A DNA stretch of 64,000 nucleotides, from assembly GCA_009617715.1 (NCBI GenBank), contig VTFK01000169.1, positions 186,001 through 250,000 of the forward strand, written 5' to 3'. Within the stretch, counting starts at the first letter, position 1, and each line of letters begins with the position of its first letter. The notes beneath the pieces are model-generated. The model was not told the DNA's origin and made no database searches. It was given only the letters and a program-made list of their open reading frames with translations. Shown in pieces: positions 1 to 13,100 of the stretch. Source of the DNA: Plectrocnemia conspersa (Eukaryota > Arthropoda > Insecta > Trichoptera > Polycentropodidae). Made by a program: the position numbers and the translations under genes.

Positions 1-874
1 TTTGTAATCAAATCCTCGTCAAAGTATCGAGGATTTATCCCAAAAACTTGCTGCTCCGTGGTCTGCAGTGCAAGAACAAAAAAAAATTTGGCAAAACTAA
101 TCGAATGGGTGTTTGGGTTCCCCGTGCGCTGTCCGTAGCGAACAAAGAGGAGCGGATAAACACGTGCGATTCACTGTTGTCAAGAAACAGAATTCACCCA
201 TATTTGGATCAAATTGTGACTAGTGACGAAAAGTGGATAGTATACGACAACGTGATGCGAAAAAAACAATGGCTTTCAAAGAAGGAAGTACCTGTTCCGA
301 CCCCTAAGCCCGACCTCACCCTTCGCAAGTCCTATTGTGTGTATGGTGGGATATTCCTGGAATTATCCATTATGAACTGTTAAAACTGGGTGATACGATA
401 ATTGCAGAAGTTTATTGTCAACAACTCGAAAGATTAAATGAGAAATTAAAAGTGAGACGTCCGAATTTGATAAACCGAAAAGAAGTGATTCTGTTACACG
501 ACCACGCGCGGCCTCTCAGTGCAAAGATGACCCGTGAAAAAATATGCAATTTAAATGTTGAAGTCTTTAAGCATCCTCCATATGCGCCAGACCTCGCTCC
601 TTCTGATTTTTATCTCTTTAGATTTATGGAACATTCGTTTAGGGACAAAAAATTTGAAAATCTGAAGGAAGTCGAAAATCATTTAAATTCGTATTTTTAT
701 TCGAAACCACCAAATTGTTATAAAGCAAGAATCCAAAAATTCCCTAAAAGTTCGCAAACAGTTCTAAATAACTATGGGGATTATATTTTTTAATATATAA
801 AATAATATGAAAATAAAATTTCAATAAGACCTATGATGTTTAAAATAATGGTTTTCTTTCCGGTACCCCTAATA
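1..874 (+). pseudogene. Decayed mariner (Tc1/mariner, DD34D) transposon, left side cut by the window edge
   Basis: This encodes most of a mariner transposase, a cut-and-paste enzyme that inserts at TA. The upstream frame (48-383) carries the WVP-L motif and the TSDEKW block with the first catalytic Asp. A frameshift near 335-345 moves the reading into the second frame (335-793), which has WWDIPGIIHYELL, LLHDHARP with the second Asp, and PPYAPDLAPSDFYLF with the third. Exactly 34 residues separate the last two Asp, the D,D34D signature. The canonical HDNARPH has become HDHARPL. The N-terminal helix-turn-helix region is missing or outside the window. The stop codon is at 791-793. A probable right terminal repeat runs to about 872 (ending CCCCTAA) and is followed by TA at 873-874, the expected target duplication. 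The frameshift makes it inactive. The family assignment is firm; the subfamily is not. Confidence 0.93.
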
Positions 875-3760
875 TTAAGGGAGTATACTTTTGAACTTAT
901 TTAATAAACAATCGAATTAATTATAAATGAAAAAATTAAAAACGATGCACATTTATTTAGGTTGTAAAATCGAAACAAAGTTAAAAATAATATAATTCTT
1001 GTAAATAAATTAAGAATATATTTTTTTTATAAACAATGTCTTAAATTTAATTTTTTTTATAACATTTTATAATTTCAATGTAAAAAAATGTTTTTTCAAA
1101 ATCTTTCATATGTATATCGAAAATGTTATTCGTAGTACTATGTATGTATTTGTGCTTTTTAAAATATTTGATAAGTTAAACTAAAATTTATAAATAAAAT
1201 TAAAATTTTTACATATGTATGATTAATATTATAGTATGTTAGTATTTTTTTTATTAAATATATATATATATAAATGACTTAATCGCGACCGTCAACAAGT
1301 TTTCCTAAACTTTTTTTTTGTATAATAGTATTTTAAAAATCTAATTATCGGTTAAAGTTCATTTTATATACATCGTAAAGTGTCTAGATATCTAGTTTTT
1401 TTATATACACTGTAAAGTGTCTAAATATAAAAATAAGATAAGATATAATATTTTTCATAGTACTTTTCAAGTCTATTACTATTATCATTATTACTAAATA
1501 AATATTTAGAGCTCTATGGACGTCGATATATTAATTTTTTAATAAATCAGGTTTCGTTTTTATTTATAATTTATTTACTTTTATACTTACTTTACAACAT
1601 GTATGTAAAGTTATCTAAGTACAGAAGTATCCAACCTTTTAGATCTTCTGGGTTGAATTACCCGAAAAAAATTGTCAAGGGCCGCATTTTAACTATAATA
1701 TTTATTTTTGACTACAATATAACAAATGGATCGATTACAAATTTACTTTTCAAACAAGAAATAAAATTATTTTATTTTTAATGTTAACACTGAGCTTATT
1801 TTTATCAGTGCATCAATATCTGGTTTGTTAATGTATTTTAAAGATGTCTAAATATTCTTATGTGTTGGATATTTTTTTTTGTTAAAAAAATTACTTTTTA
1901 CTTTTAATATTATATATTATAATAAAACAAACATCAGGGCAATTTAAAAATTAAAAATATAGAAATAATTTTATATAAACGATGAATTTTCAGTATAATT
2001 AAACCTTTAAAATTAATTCTAATAAAAAAAAAAATCGTGTTATTTTATATGTAGAGGATTAGAAGATGTAATATAAATCACAGAAATCGCATTAAGACAA
2101 GAAAGAATAAGAGATCGCTAGAATTTCGAAAATCTATACAAATTATTTTAGAGGTCTAAATTTTAATGATATGGTCACCCTCGAAAAAACTACCATTGTC
2201 ATAATTGAAACGTGTCGCTAAGAACCATTGGACTCAGTAGATATCAGTCACTTCTAAAATATTTAAATAGATGATTTTTTTCTATTCAGTTTCTATTCGT
2301 TCTAAGATTTTTTTTGGCACCCAGAATGCATCACATAAAAATAGTTTCGCATGCACTTATACAACACAACTTCAAATTTCTGTTAAGCAGATGAATAATT
2401 AGTAAAATATTTTTAGTTTATTTTTTAGTGATTATGATCAAGGTTATATCAATAAATTTATTACAGAATTTTATTTTTACGATCAAATTGCTCAGAAACA
2501 GACATTTTATATATTCAAAAATTATTGCAATAAAACTTTCGTGTGACATGCATATATTATTTTAAGTAGTTTTTTTATTGTTTTCATTTCGAATAATCTT
2601 TGAGTACGGATACACAATATAATGTATGTGATTTTCGTAACGAAAATATGGCGCTTATCCAAAAATATCAAATGCTCTATGCTAATGCGGTATTTAGGAA
2701 ATATTGGGAATGCCATTCAAATTCCGCCGGCATTTCGAGTTTTGCACATGCGAAGCTCAAGACACGCGAAGACGGCGATGATAGGTACAAAAGCGTTGAT
2801 TCTATTGAATTCGTAGCACCGACCATCGCATGTCGATACAGCGACATCGGTTATTGCGACAAGTCTTAATTGGAGTGCGTCAGTGCATCGCGTGTTGACC
2901 GATATTAAATATTAGCATAATTAGCGGGTTTAGCATAAATTTCACGCGGCTCGGTTTGCGCGCATAGGCTGCACTGCGCTCTTGAAACGCTCCAAGCGAC
3001 ATTTGCATGCTAGGCCACGATTAGAGTGTGACTTTAATTACTATTTGCTTTTTTTATAATACAGATGAAAGAGCAATTAAAAAAAATATTTAGTTCAAAA
3101 TTAAAAAAAACATAGGAAGTTCTAGAGGGTTACAACTATTATAGGACACTCTTTAAGCATATTTTGTGTGTCCGTACCCAAACATAAATGTTAGTAAAAT
3201 ATATGTATATGACAAAAAAATATACATGTTATGTATCTACCTTTAACATTGAATTATTATTGATCTTTAAATATAACCAACTAAATAAATGCTATAAAAT
3301 TAAAAAAATATTTTGTTATTATTATAAATAATAATAATAAAATTATTTGCAATTATTATATTATTTAATAAAGGCATTGACCTTCCAAAAGTACAGTTCA
3401 ACACCATTAGTCATTTATACAAATTTAAACAACGTGAACCTAGTATAATAAACGAGCCAAAACCAGCCAACTAAAGAAAAATATTCGTTCATAAATTAAA
3501 AAAGATTTCACTCGTATATTATAGACGCGTTTTCCAAAATGTACATTGTCTGTAAATATAGTGAGATTTCATTAAATACGCAAATATTATTTTCACCTAT
3601 TTTTATTTAATACAAACACATTTTCAGTAAGTCATAAAAATTTAAAATTCCTATAATATTTTTTAATTGTAAATGTATAAATTACATTTTTATATGTAAC
3701 TAATATATAAAATAAGCAATATGTTTGATAATAATTAAAATATATACATACTATCTCTTA
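875..3760. other. AT-rich non-coding spacer
   Basis: No gene is seen here. The block is mostly A/T runs with short scattered open frames that lack coding character. It holds one local tandem duplication of about 28 bp at 1364-1391 and 1401-1428 (core CGTAAAGTGTCTA versus CTGTAAAGTGTCTA). A slightly GC-richer patch at 2620-3020 has no recognisable product. Confidence 0.6.
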
Positions 3761-4321
3761 CACAGAAATGTCATGCGTCAAAAGTTTTTCGATGATTTAG
3801 CGTCACATAAAAAGACTTTGCATGGCATCAAAACCCCATTCAATTTTCTTCACACGACATCGTCACTAGCCGACTAACTAACCACCGGCGACAATATCGT
3901 TTTACATCCCATTAGTTTAGTGGAAAATTTGCTCATGTTTCCGACAAAGTTGGCTGATCATATTTTTACAAGCCGTATGACACAGGGAACCCCTGTCTAC
4001 TATGTCTATAATCTACATCATGGGCTCGTCGTCCCAACACACACTATGTTCGTGACCATGTTTTGATATGCCATCGTTAGATACAACATGTGACATATCG
4101 CGTTACTGCATCCACAGACTTCACCTGCATTTAACTATTGTAGTTTATTCTGAAGCACGTCACCCTGATATCAGCAGTAATGCTGTGCACTAACCACACT
4201 GGCAGCATAATACGATAGTACCCTTTCCACCGATGTTGATTGGCGTTTAATAAGCAGTAGGAAACATTAAGTAGCCAACCAGTGATTCAATTACTATGCC
4301 TTGACTTATAAAATTTATCAT
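3761..4321. other. Higher-complexity non-coding stretch before the 2.1 kb repeat
   Basis: Base composition is more balanced than in the flanks, but no frame stays open for long. It could be an old transposon remnant or a regulatory element; I could not match it to a family. It ends where the first copy of the 2.1 kb repeat begins. Confidence 0.35.
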
Positions 4322-6420
4322 TTAATAGTTCTAAGCATATTTTTTACTAAGCCACTATTACCACTGTCAAGTCCAATTAGTGTGGCGGCATTTGATTGAA
4401 GCGAGTTTTAAAAGGTCAAAGTAATGAAAAATAATATTTAAAATTATATTCAAGACTTTGTGAAAATTGTCTGAGTGCCTCCTTGTCAGCTTTGTCAAAG
4501 GAAGTGTATAAAAAAATATTTAAAAATAAATTTATGTTCATTAACAACAAAATTATAAGAAATTTACATTACAATTATATAATATTAAATCCATTATTAT
4601 ATATTTATCTGTAAATATGTCCGCAAGACCTGATAGTTTAAAGCTAATGCTAACAACGCAGCACATGAGAATAAGATTGGCCATGTTAACGCCAATGCAA
4701 CATTTAAATAATATTAAAAAAAGCGTTAATGCTAATTTAGTTTGCTTCAATCGTTTGCTAAATATACTTCTGCAAAGTTGTGAATTTTAATTTTCATAAA
4801 ATGACGCCGGTAATTCATAAAGAACAGTATTTATATTAGCATATAAAGTCCTCTCAGAATTTACAGGCTTATTTTAGGTGAGCCTGTTAAGAAGAAAAAT
4901 AAAGTAGAACGAGCCTTAAAGATTATGTCAACAAAGAAAGTATTACTACTGTAGTAAATAAAGATGTCCATAAAGGTATACATATGGTCTAAAAAAATGA
5001 ACAAGATTGCTAGTTTCGGCTTTTGAGGGCAAAGAAGTGTGATTTTGAAAAGCTGGTAACAGTCTATTTTATTACTCATATATTAAATAATGCATATATT
5101 ATATAACAACGTAGCTAGTATCCCGTGGTGCATCCGAAATAACTGGTCTTGAAAGTCTTCGCTGGAGTGTCGAGTTGAAGTGGTCGGCTGTGATCTGTCA
5201 TGATCTTATGATGATGCTGGATGATCCGCTGATGAGTTTATTACTGTTACTTATCAGAGATAAGTCTTGGAAGCGCCTTCTTTTGTCTGTCTTTCTGGCT
5301 TTGGCTGTCTGTGATGGTGTTGCCAATTGTTGCATCATTTATATTGCTGATTCGAGACAGCTTTGACGAATTATAGATGAAGATGTTAGTGGGGCAATTG
5401 CATCATGTCTTGGACACACTTACAACAATGTGGTAACGCCTTAAAAGTAAACTTCTAGACGTAAAACGTATTCTCTATCGCGCATCCTTTCCAAGCAAAA
5501 AGTATTTTTTGTGGCCAAATATATCGGCCCTCGCATTATGAAAGCAGAACAATAGGAACAAAAAGTTTATTCACTGAAATTTAGATGTTAATAAGCTTGT
5601 TTAAAATATAGTATATGTGATGAATATGGAGAAAAATTTCAAAAAAGACAAACATATAGTCGTCATCAACATTGATTTTTCAGAATTTTGGTAAATATTG
5701 CATTCCTTAAATTTAAAAAATATTAGATTTGGGTTTTCATATAATCTTGAAAAACTTCAGATTAATATTTAATTCTCTTTTTTATAAACCATTATATTGA
5801 ATTTATAGCTTTTTGCTCATTTCGCGTAGCGTTATATAGAATCTTCGTTTTTTCTGTTACTTGGAATCACGTGGATTGCACACTCGGTGTCGACGGAAGG
5901 TCTGAAAAAGTTGAAGTGTCTGAAATAGCCGCTCGCCGTCCGACGGTTGATATCACTGTCCGAAATCGCACCGCTTACGGCAGCGATTCTCAAGAGCCGG
6001 CATGGTCGCATGTTATAGCCATTTACCGCGAGGCTACCAGATATTTTCATGAATAATGCAAATAAGTCATAAGTAAACCAGATTTAAAGCGTTAATAAGT
6101 TTCGTCTAATCTTGCAAATTGTTGTTTTCTGCATACACTCGCCGAACTAGACGTTCCGAAATGATAAATTATCATCCGACCACAAAAATCTAATTTAAAA
6201 ATGGATATATACTAAACCGAAATACGTAATATAATGTTATATAATACAAGACACAAAGGAAGCAAGAAAGAATAAACGAGAAAAAAAACGCCATCGTAAT
6301 AAAACGTCCGTTCTCATAAAAAGACTTTTGACGCCTGAAACGATGGGAGAAAAAATGTAAATATTATCAACTGTTATGAATATATGAATTTAAAATAAAT
6401 TGAAAAATTATGCCTCTCTC
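4322..6420. repeat. 2.1 kb direct repeat, copy 1
   Basis: This stretch is almost identical to 6947-9030 from end to end. Shared sequence starts at TTAATAGTTCTAAG and stops at TATGCCTCTCTC in both copies. Differences are scattered substitutions and many 1-4 base indels; copy 1 usually has the extra base, often in a homopolymer. Open frames inside (for example 5175-5366 and 5871-6056) are interrupted or shifted in the other copy, so I do not treat them as genes. The unit has an AT-rich first half and GC-richer patches at about 5100-5540 and 5860-6060. I see no terminal inverted repeats or transposase. It is either a non-autonomous mobile element, a segmental duplication, or an assembly artefact. 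Confidence 0.95.
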
Positions 6421-6946
6421 TTGAAATTTATTTCCGTAATTATTTTAAAATCTTGAATACGATATTTACTTCCATTTTAGGCCTGGAATCTTCAAAGAAC
6501 ATCTGTGATCCTGATGATATCAATTCCAAGAATCACATACAATGAATTTAGATTGTGTACATCTATATTATACTATTTTTTTTCACTATAAATAAATGAT
6601 ATCCAGATATCATTGATATCCAAATATCATTGATATGTACTACCGAGATTAATAAATAATTGATCGACATTACAAAAATCTAAAAAATATAAATAAAATA
6701 GCGCATACGTAATATTCGCAATTTTTACGATTTTTTCACATACTAAATACTAATAATTATTATAATTTTATTATCGAAATATTACTGATAATAAATAGTA
6801 TCGTCATGATAAATAATAAATAAATCGAATTTACAAACATAAAATAAAAAAATCGAGTGAAATGGTCGTGGACGCGTATGCGCGGCGATACTCTATCTGG
6901 ACCCATTGAGTGTCGCCGCATACGTGCGGCCATACTGCCCAGCGGG
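6421..6946. mobile_element. Spacer between the repeats, ending in a piggyBac-like terminus
   Basis: This 526 bp separates the two repeat copies. It contains a short repeat around 6598-6640 built from ATATCATTGATATCCA units. The right end (about 6870-6946) carries an inverted repeat whose arms centre on GTATGCGCGGCGATACTC and GAGTGTCGCCGCATACG. It then ends GCCCAGCGGG directly against TTAA, the first bases of repeat copy 2. A terminus of type CCCGCTGGGC next to TTAA with a subterminal hairpin is typical of piggyBac-like elements. No matching left terminus or transposase is present, so this would be a truncated or non-autonomous remnant. The assignment is inference from end structure only. Confidence 0.5.
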
Positions 6947-9030
6947 TTAATAGTTCTAAGCATATTTTTTACTAAGCCACTATTACCACTGTCAAGTCCA
7001 ATTAGTGTGGCGGCATTTGATTGAAGCGAGTTTTAAAAGGTCAAAGTAATGAAAAATAATATTTAAAATTATATTCAAGACTTTGTGAAAATTGTCTGAG
7101 TGCCTCCTTGTCAGCTTTGTCAAAGGAAGTGTATAAAAAAATATTTAAAAATAAATTTATGTTCATTAACAACAAGTATAAGAAATTTACATTACAATTA
7201 TATAATATTAATTCCATTATTATATATTTATCTGTAAATATGTCCGCAAGACCTGATAGTTTAAAACTAATGCTAACACGTAGCACATGAGAATAAGATT
7301 GGCCATGTTAACGCCAATGCACATTTAAATAATATTAAAAAAGCGTTAATGCTAATTTAGTTGCTTCAATCGTTTGCTAAATATACTTCTGCAAAGTTGT
7401 GAATTTTTAATTCATAAATGACGCCGGTAATTCATAAAGAACAGTATTTATATTAGCATATAAAGTCCTCTCAGAATTTACAGACTTATTTTAGGTGAGC
7501 CTGTTAAGAAGAAAAATAAAGTAGAACGAGCCTTAAAGATTATGTCAACAAAGAAAGTATTACTACTGTAGTAAATAAAGATGTCCATAAAGGTATACAT
7601 ATGGTCTAAAAAGTTTACCAAGATTGCTAGTTTCAGGTTTTTAGGGCAAAGAAGTGTGATTAGGAAAAGCTGGTAACAGTCTATTTTATTACTCATATAT
7701 TAAATAATGCATATATTATATAAAAACGTAGCTAGTATCCCGTGGTGCATCCGAAATAACTGGTCTTGAAAGTCTTCGCTGGAGTGTCGAGTTGAAGTTG
7801 TTGGCTGTGATCTGTCATGATCTTATGATGATGCTGGATGATCCACTGATGAGTTTATTACTGTGACTTATCAGAGATAAGTCTTGGAAGCGCCTTCTTT
7901 TGTTTGTCTTTCTGGCTTTGGCTGTCTGTGATGGTGTTGCCAATTGTTGCATCATTTATATTGCTGATTTGAGACAGCTTTGACGAATTGTAGATGAAGA
8001 TGTTAGTGGGGCAATTGCATCATGTCTTGGACACACTTACAACAATGTGGTTACGCCTTAAAAGTAAACTTCTAGACGTAGAACGTATTCTCTATCGCGC
8101 ATCCTTTCCAAGCAAAAAGTATTTTTTGTGGCCAAATATATCGGCCCTCGCATTATGAAAGCAGAACAATAGGAACAAAAAGTTTATTCACTGAAATTTA
8201 GATGTTATTAAGCTTGTTTAAAATATAGTATATGTGATGAATATGGAGAGATATACAAACATATAGTCGTCATCAACATTGATTTTTCAGATTTTTGGTA
8301 AATATTGCATTCCTTAAATTAAAAAAATATTAGATTTGGGTTTTCATATAATCTTGAAAAACTTCAGATTAATATTTAATTCTCTTTTTTATAAACCATT
8401 ATATTGAATTTATAGCTTTTTGCTCATTTCGCGTAGCGTTATATAGAATCTTCGTTTTTTCTGTTACTTGGAATCACGTGGATTGCACACTCGGTGTCGA
8501 CGGAAGGTCTGAAAAAGTTGAAGTGTCTGAAATAGCCGCTCGCCGTCCGACGGTTGGATATCACTGTCCGAAATCGCACCGCTTACGGCAGCGATTCTCA
8601 AGAGCCGGCATGCGGTCGCATGTTGGCAGCCATTTACCGCGAGGCTACCAGATATTTTCATGAATAATGCAATAAGTCATAAGTAACCAGATTTAAAGCG
8701 TTATCAAGTTTCGTTCAATCTTGCAAATTGTTTTCTTCTGCATACACTCGCCGAACTAGACGTTCCGAAATGATAAATTATCATCCGGACCACAAAATCT
8801 AATTTAAAAATGGATATATACTAAACCGAAATACGTAATATAATGTTATATAATACAAGACACAAAGGAAGCAAGAAAGAATAAACGAGAAAAAACGCCA
8901 TCGTAATAAAACGTCCGTTCTCATAAAAGACTTGACGCCTGAAACGATGGGAGTGAGAAAAAAAATGTAAATATTATCAACTGTTATGAATATATGAATT
9001 TAAAATAAATTGAAAAATTATGCCTCTCTC
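6947..9030. repeat. 2.1 kb direct repeat, copy 2
   Basis: Second copy, same orientation as 4322-6420 and slightly shorter (2,084 versus 2,099 bp). The left flank (GCCCAGCGGG) and right flank (AAATATTTGACA) both differ from those of copy 1, so the two copies share only this unit. High identity implies a recent origin or ongoing homogenisation. Open frames at 8464-8663 mirror those in copy 1 but in shifted frames, which argues against coding function. Confidence 0.95.
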
Positions 9031-12000
9031 AAATATTTGACATAAATGTACATTATTAATTTAATACAATATAATGTTTAATCTAGGTTAATATATGTAA
9101 TATAATAAATCTGAGGTGTATTGTATAAATTTTAATCACAAGTTTAAACGAGAAAGATTTTAAAAACTTTCCTTTTAACATCGTTCTTTTCATGCTATAA
9201 ATAAAACGCGTATCCTTTAATGGGGTTAATTATTTAAAAAACTTCGTTTCAAATTCACTTTTATATGTCTCTTTCCAAAGAGAATATGCCATAAATAAAT
9301 CAAGTGTTTAAACGCAAAAATTGATAACCTCGACTTGCATTGTAACGAATGTATATTTGTTTTTATATAATACGTCATAAAATTTAACTCGTAATTCAAA
9401 TGCATGAAATTACATCGATCATACAATGTCATACTGTACAAAATATAATGCAGGTATATATTGGTTTATTGAAAGTTTATATATATGTATATTTATAGTG
9501 TCTCACTTTTTTTTATAAGTTTATTTGTTCTATCATTCTAATTTTTTTTCTGTTTTTTACGATCTTTTAACTATTTTTGTCATGAATTATAAAAAAAAAA
9601 CATTCACATATGATATTCATAATAAACGAATAGGTGCAAAGCGATTCTATTTCTATGGGTTTTGGTTCTAAAAAGATTAAACCTAAAATACTTTAAACTT
9701 TACAAGCTATTTTTTTTGTTTCATTACATATAGGATATTCTACATGAGCTATAATATCTCATTTTTTATAAAATTTTCAATACCTAATATTAACTTGTTT
9801 ATAAATAAAAGCTCTATATATTTTCGTAGAATATATGAAAAATAATTATAATAAAATTTGTTGTAGGTATATCTTTATGTTTTGGCATATTACATTTTTC
9901 TGGGTACGCATATTCATACTTTTACTTTAGAAAGCTACTACTAAATGAACATTTTATTACAAGGAACATATGTGAGAAATTAACGTGTTTCAGCCACAAA
10001 CTTGAAGTATTAATATTAAGTAGTCTAAGGTTTAATGAAAGCTCATTAGGGTTTTACCATATTTAAAATACCGCATTACAAGTAATATACATAACAACAC
10101 AATCAAGAGTATCTCGTTAAAATATAATTGTTTAGTCTTTTCATTTAATACGCCCATGTTAGGTGAGATCTTTTACTTTTGTTTCGCCTTTTGACATTAT
10201 TAGCGAATATTATTCATTCTGCGATATATGTTTGGAAACTGGAAAATATACTATGTATATTTCGTAGCTGCCGTTCCTGTACACTCAACATATCATCATT
10301 GGCCTATTTAATTAATAATAAGTAATATTAATTATTGTTAAATTTGCAACAATTTAAATACCGTACAATTTGTGTAATCACTCATAGATACGTAATGTGC
10401 AGCCTTATCTATGTTTCGTTAAATCCAGTCATCTCTGGGTTAATCGAGTTACAGCTGGACCAGGGTTGATGTGAAGTGGGAAGCGGTGGACTCCTTGAAC
10501 TACGTAAGTCTCAGTCGACACCAATCAGTAACTCTCGGGAGTCCTAAGTTCATTTAGGGATGCATTTATACAATTCGTCTCAATCTCTGATCATTACGTA
10601 CGTCAGATATAAAAAATGCACACTTAAATTTTATTTGTTATGCATAAACAAAAAATTTGTAATAGTTTTTTTCATGATTGTCGAGTGGTCCTTACATATA
10701 TACATCAGTTTTTACAGCAAATGCCCTCACCATGCTTTGTCAATGATACTCCATTACTATATCCAATAGCTAGCTTTTCTTTAGTTGGAATTTCAAAAGC
10801 ATTTCCCACCACAACAGCTTACATCTTCCGAGTTTTCTTTGCCCGTTGTTTTTACAGAAGTGTATGTGGTTGGTCCTATTCTTCGTATAGTTTTTAGTGT
10901 GATATCATAGAATTCCGGACACTACTTAGGTTTTCTAGATAAAAATGGCGATTTTCTTGATTCTTACTTATACGTATTCATTGTTATCGAATGAAGGTTT
11001 AACAGAATTTTGCTGACTTAAATATTTAGTATTTTAGGTGCTTCATACCCATCTCATTCTCTGCCTTTTTTATTATTAAAAAACAATCTGTCTATTTAGA
11101 CATTAAGCAATTATTGTAATAAATAAATTTCTTTATATTTTTATTTTTTCCAGCCACTAGGCACTTGGGAAAGAAAAAAATAAAATAACATATAAAAGTT
11201 TTCACTGGAGGTTGCCTTTAAATAATTTACATACAATTATAGTGTGCTTAATTATTTAAATTGTCATTTTATCTCTATATTATTATATTATCTAATTAAA
11301 GGATAGTTTTTAGTACTTTTGTTAGTAGTCATGATATTGCTTATGTTAAAAAAATCTACTACTAGTTAGTTTTAGCATATTTATATGCCTAAGCTAATAT
11401 ATTTTAGCAGATTACTTGCCAGTATTGTTTATATTTTTAATTGAATATTTTTTTACTGACAAAGTTAAAGTCATTTAAAATGTAATTATTAAGTACAAAT
11501 CAAGGAGCATTGGTCATCAATCTGAATAATTTATTATGGAATCTCTCAAAACCTCGACATAAGATCTCGTATTTAAGTCACACTTTAAATCTGAGCTGGT
11601 TTTATGATAGAAATATGTATTAGCATTTTGTTTTACAATTAAATGCATGAATTTGGTTCTCTAAGTCGGTACAGCCTTCAAAGTTAAAGTCTCAGATGTA
11701 TACTTTTGTTGCAAATATTATTTTCTAGGTCAGTCTTCTGTCGAGATTTCAAGATATTCTGCGGAGTTCTCTCGTAATATTTTCCGTAAAGACAAATATC
11801 TTTTCTTTAGCGTAAATATAACATGGATTGATTTAGTTTCATTAGCTCTAATTCGCCATTTATTCGGTTTAAAAATATTGACCTGAGCCACACCTTATGA
11901 TATTTAGTACATTACTTCTCCGATATTAATTTGAAAGTGTCTATCTTTCAGGTCTGTCTTTTTTAAAATTACATTTAATGCTTGTCGAGATCTGATTATG

Positions 12001-12719
12001 AAATATCTGTCACCTTTTCTGACGCATAATATTATGTTATATACAGAATATTGTTAGCATTCAAAAGAAGAAATAAACTTTACCGCTTTTATATATTTTT
12101 TTTCATAAAAACGTCTAATGGACTACGTAAAATATCAATTGAGAATCACAGATCGTTTTATGTTTGATGTTTTCGAAACAATAGGGCGCTTTTTTTAACA
12201 GTATGTGCCGAACGTTCGGCACAGACTGTTAAGAAAATGTCTTTCAAAATTTATCAATGGAATAAAATATTTTACGCCGAATTATATTTGTTTGCCAATT
12301 TCAAGTAAGATTATCAAGCTCTACTAAATATTTTAATTTTAATAAACTGATCCGTGAGTAGCTTAAGATAATGCTCTTTACATCTGTCCGTGAAATTTGT
12401 TTCAAGTGCATGACATTGCGGTCGATACCTTTTTATTTTAGTGTCATTTATAATCCGCGATTTTCGAGTCGGTGAAATTATGTTGCAGCTGCGCTTCGAA
12501 ATTCAATTATTAGGTATAGTAGTTTGAGAAGCTACTATATCTTAAATATCATGATTTGTAATGTTAGAACTTAATTTTAATCGCATTAATCTTCACTTTC
12601 TTTATAATTTGTTTAATCCAGAAAACAGCTTTATAGGCTTATTGAGACAATTAAACATAGGAGTCCCATTGTTTGAGAAAATTGTAATATAACTAGAATT
12701 CGTTCAGATTGTAAATCTG
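9031..12719. other. AT-rich non-coding region
   Basis: I recognise no gene. A more balanced patch at 10430-10560 holds a short open frame ending at a consensus splice donor (see findings). 10600-10900 has open frames that match nothing I know. The rest is low-complexity A/T. Confidence 0.5.
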
Positions 12720-13100
12720 GACTTCTGAACGCTTCTGTCTATAAACATGTCCCGCTTTAAATATTTGGGAAGTAGTACTCTATGCAAGGCGCGCGAGATT
12801 CGCTCAGTGGCGGCGCGCGACGCTCGCTCTCAGGCGATACCACACGCGATTGTTCGCGAAATTTACGTCGCAATCCGCGCGTGTGCAAAATGGCGACTTA
12901 TCTCGACACTTATTGCCTGTGGAGTAGCAGTGGCGGCGCTTACACGTGGTGCAGTCAGGAATTGCGCCGCGTTATTGCATCGGCGCCGAAACACGCCGCA
13001 AGGAGGCGCTTGATTTAAGAGCCTAATTCATTACTCGGCTATAATCAGCGATATTTCAAACTTGTGCCGGCTTAAAACTCAGCACAAGCGGCGAAAACGC
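12720..13100. other. CpG-rich GC island
   Basis: This is an abrupt rise in G+C with many CG dinucleotides (GGCGCGCGAGATTCGC, GGCGGCGCGCGACGCTCGC). Two overlapping + strand frames (12747-13013 and 12782-13018) are open, but both are Ala/Arg-rich in the way random GC-rich DNA is. No domain is visible. In an AT-rich insect genome such a patch can be a promoter or 5' untranslated region or a conserved enhancer; I cannot choose between them. Confidence 0.5.

Noticed and set aside
5175..6056. Open frames inside the 2.1 kb repeat
   Set aside because: The second copy shifts or breaks these frames, so they are not under coding constraint.
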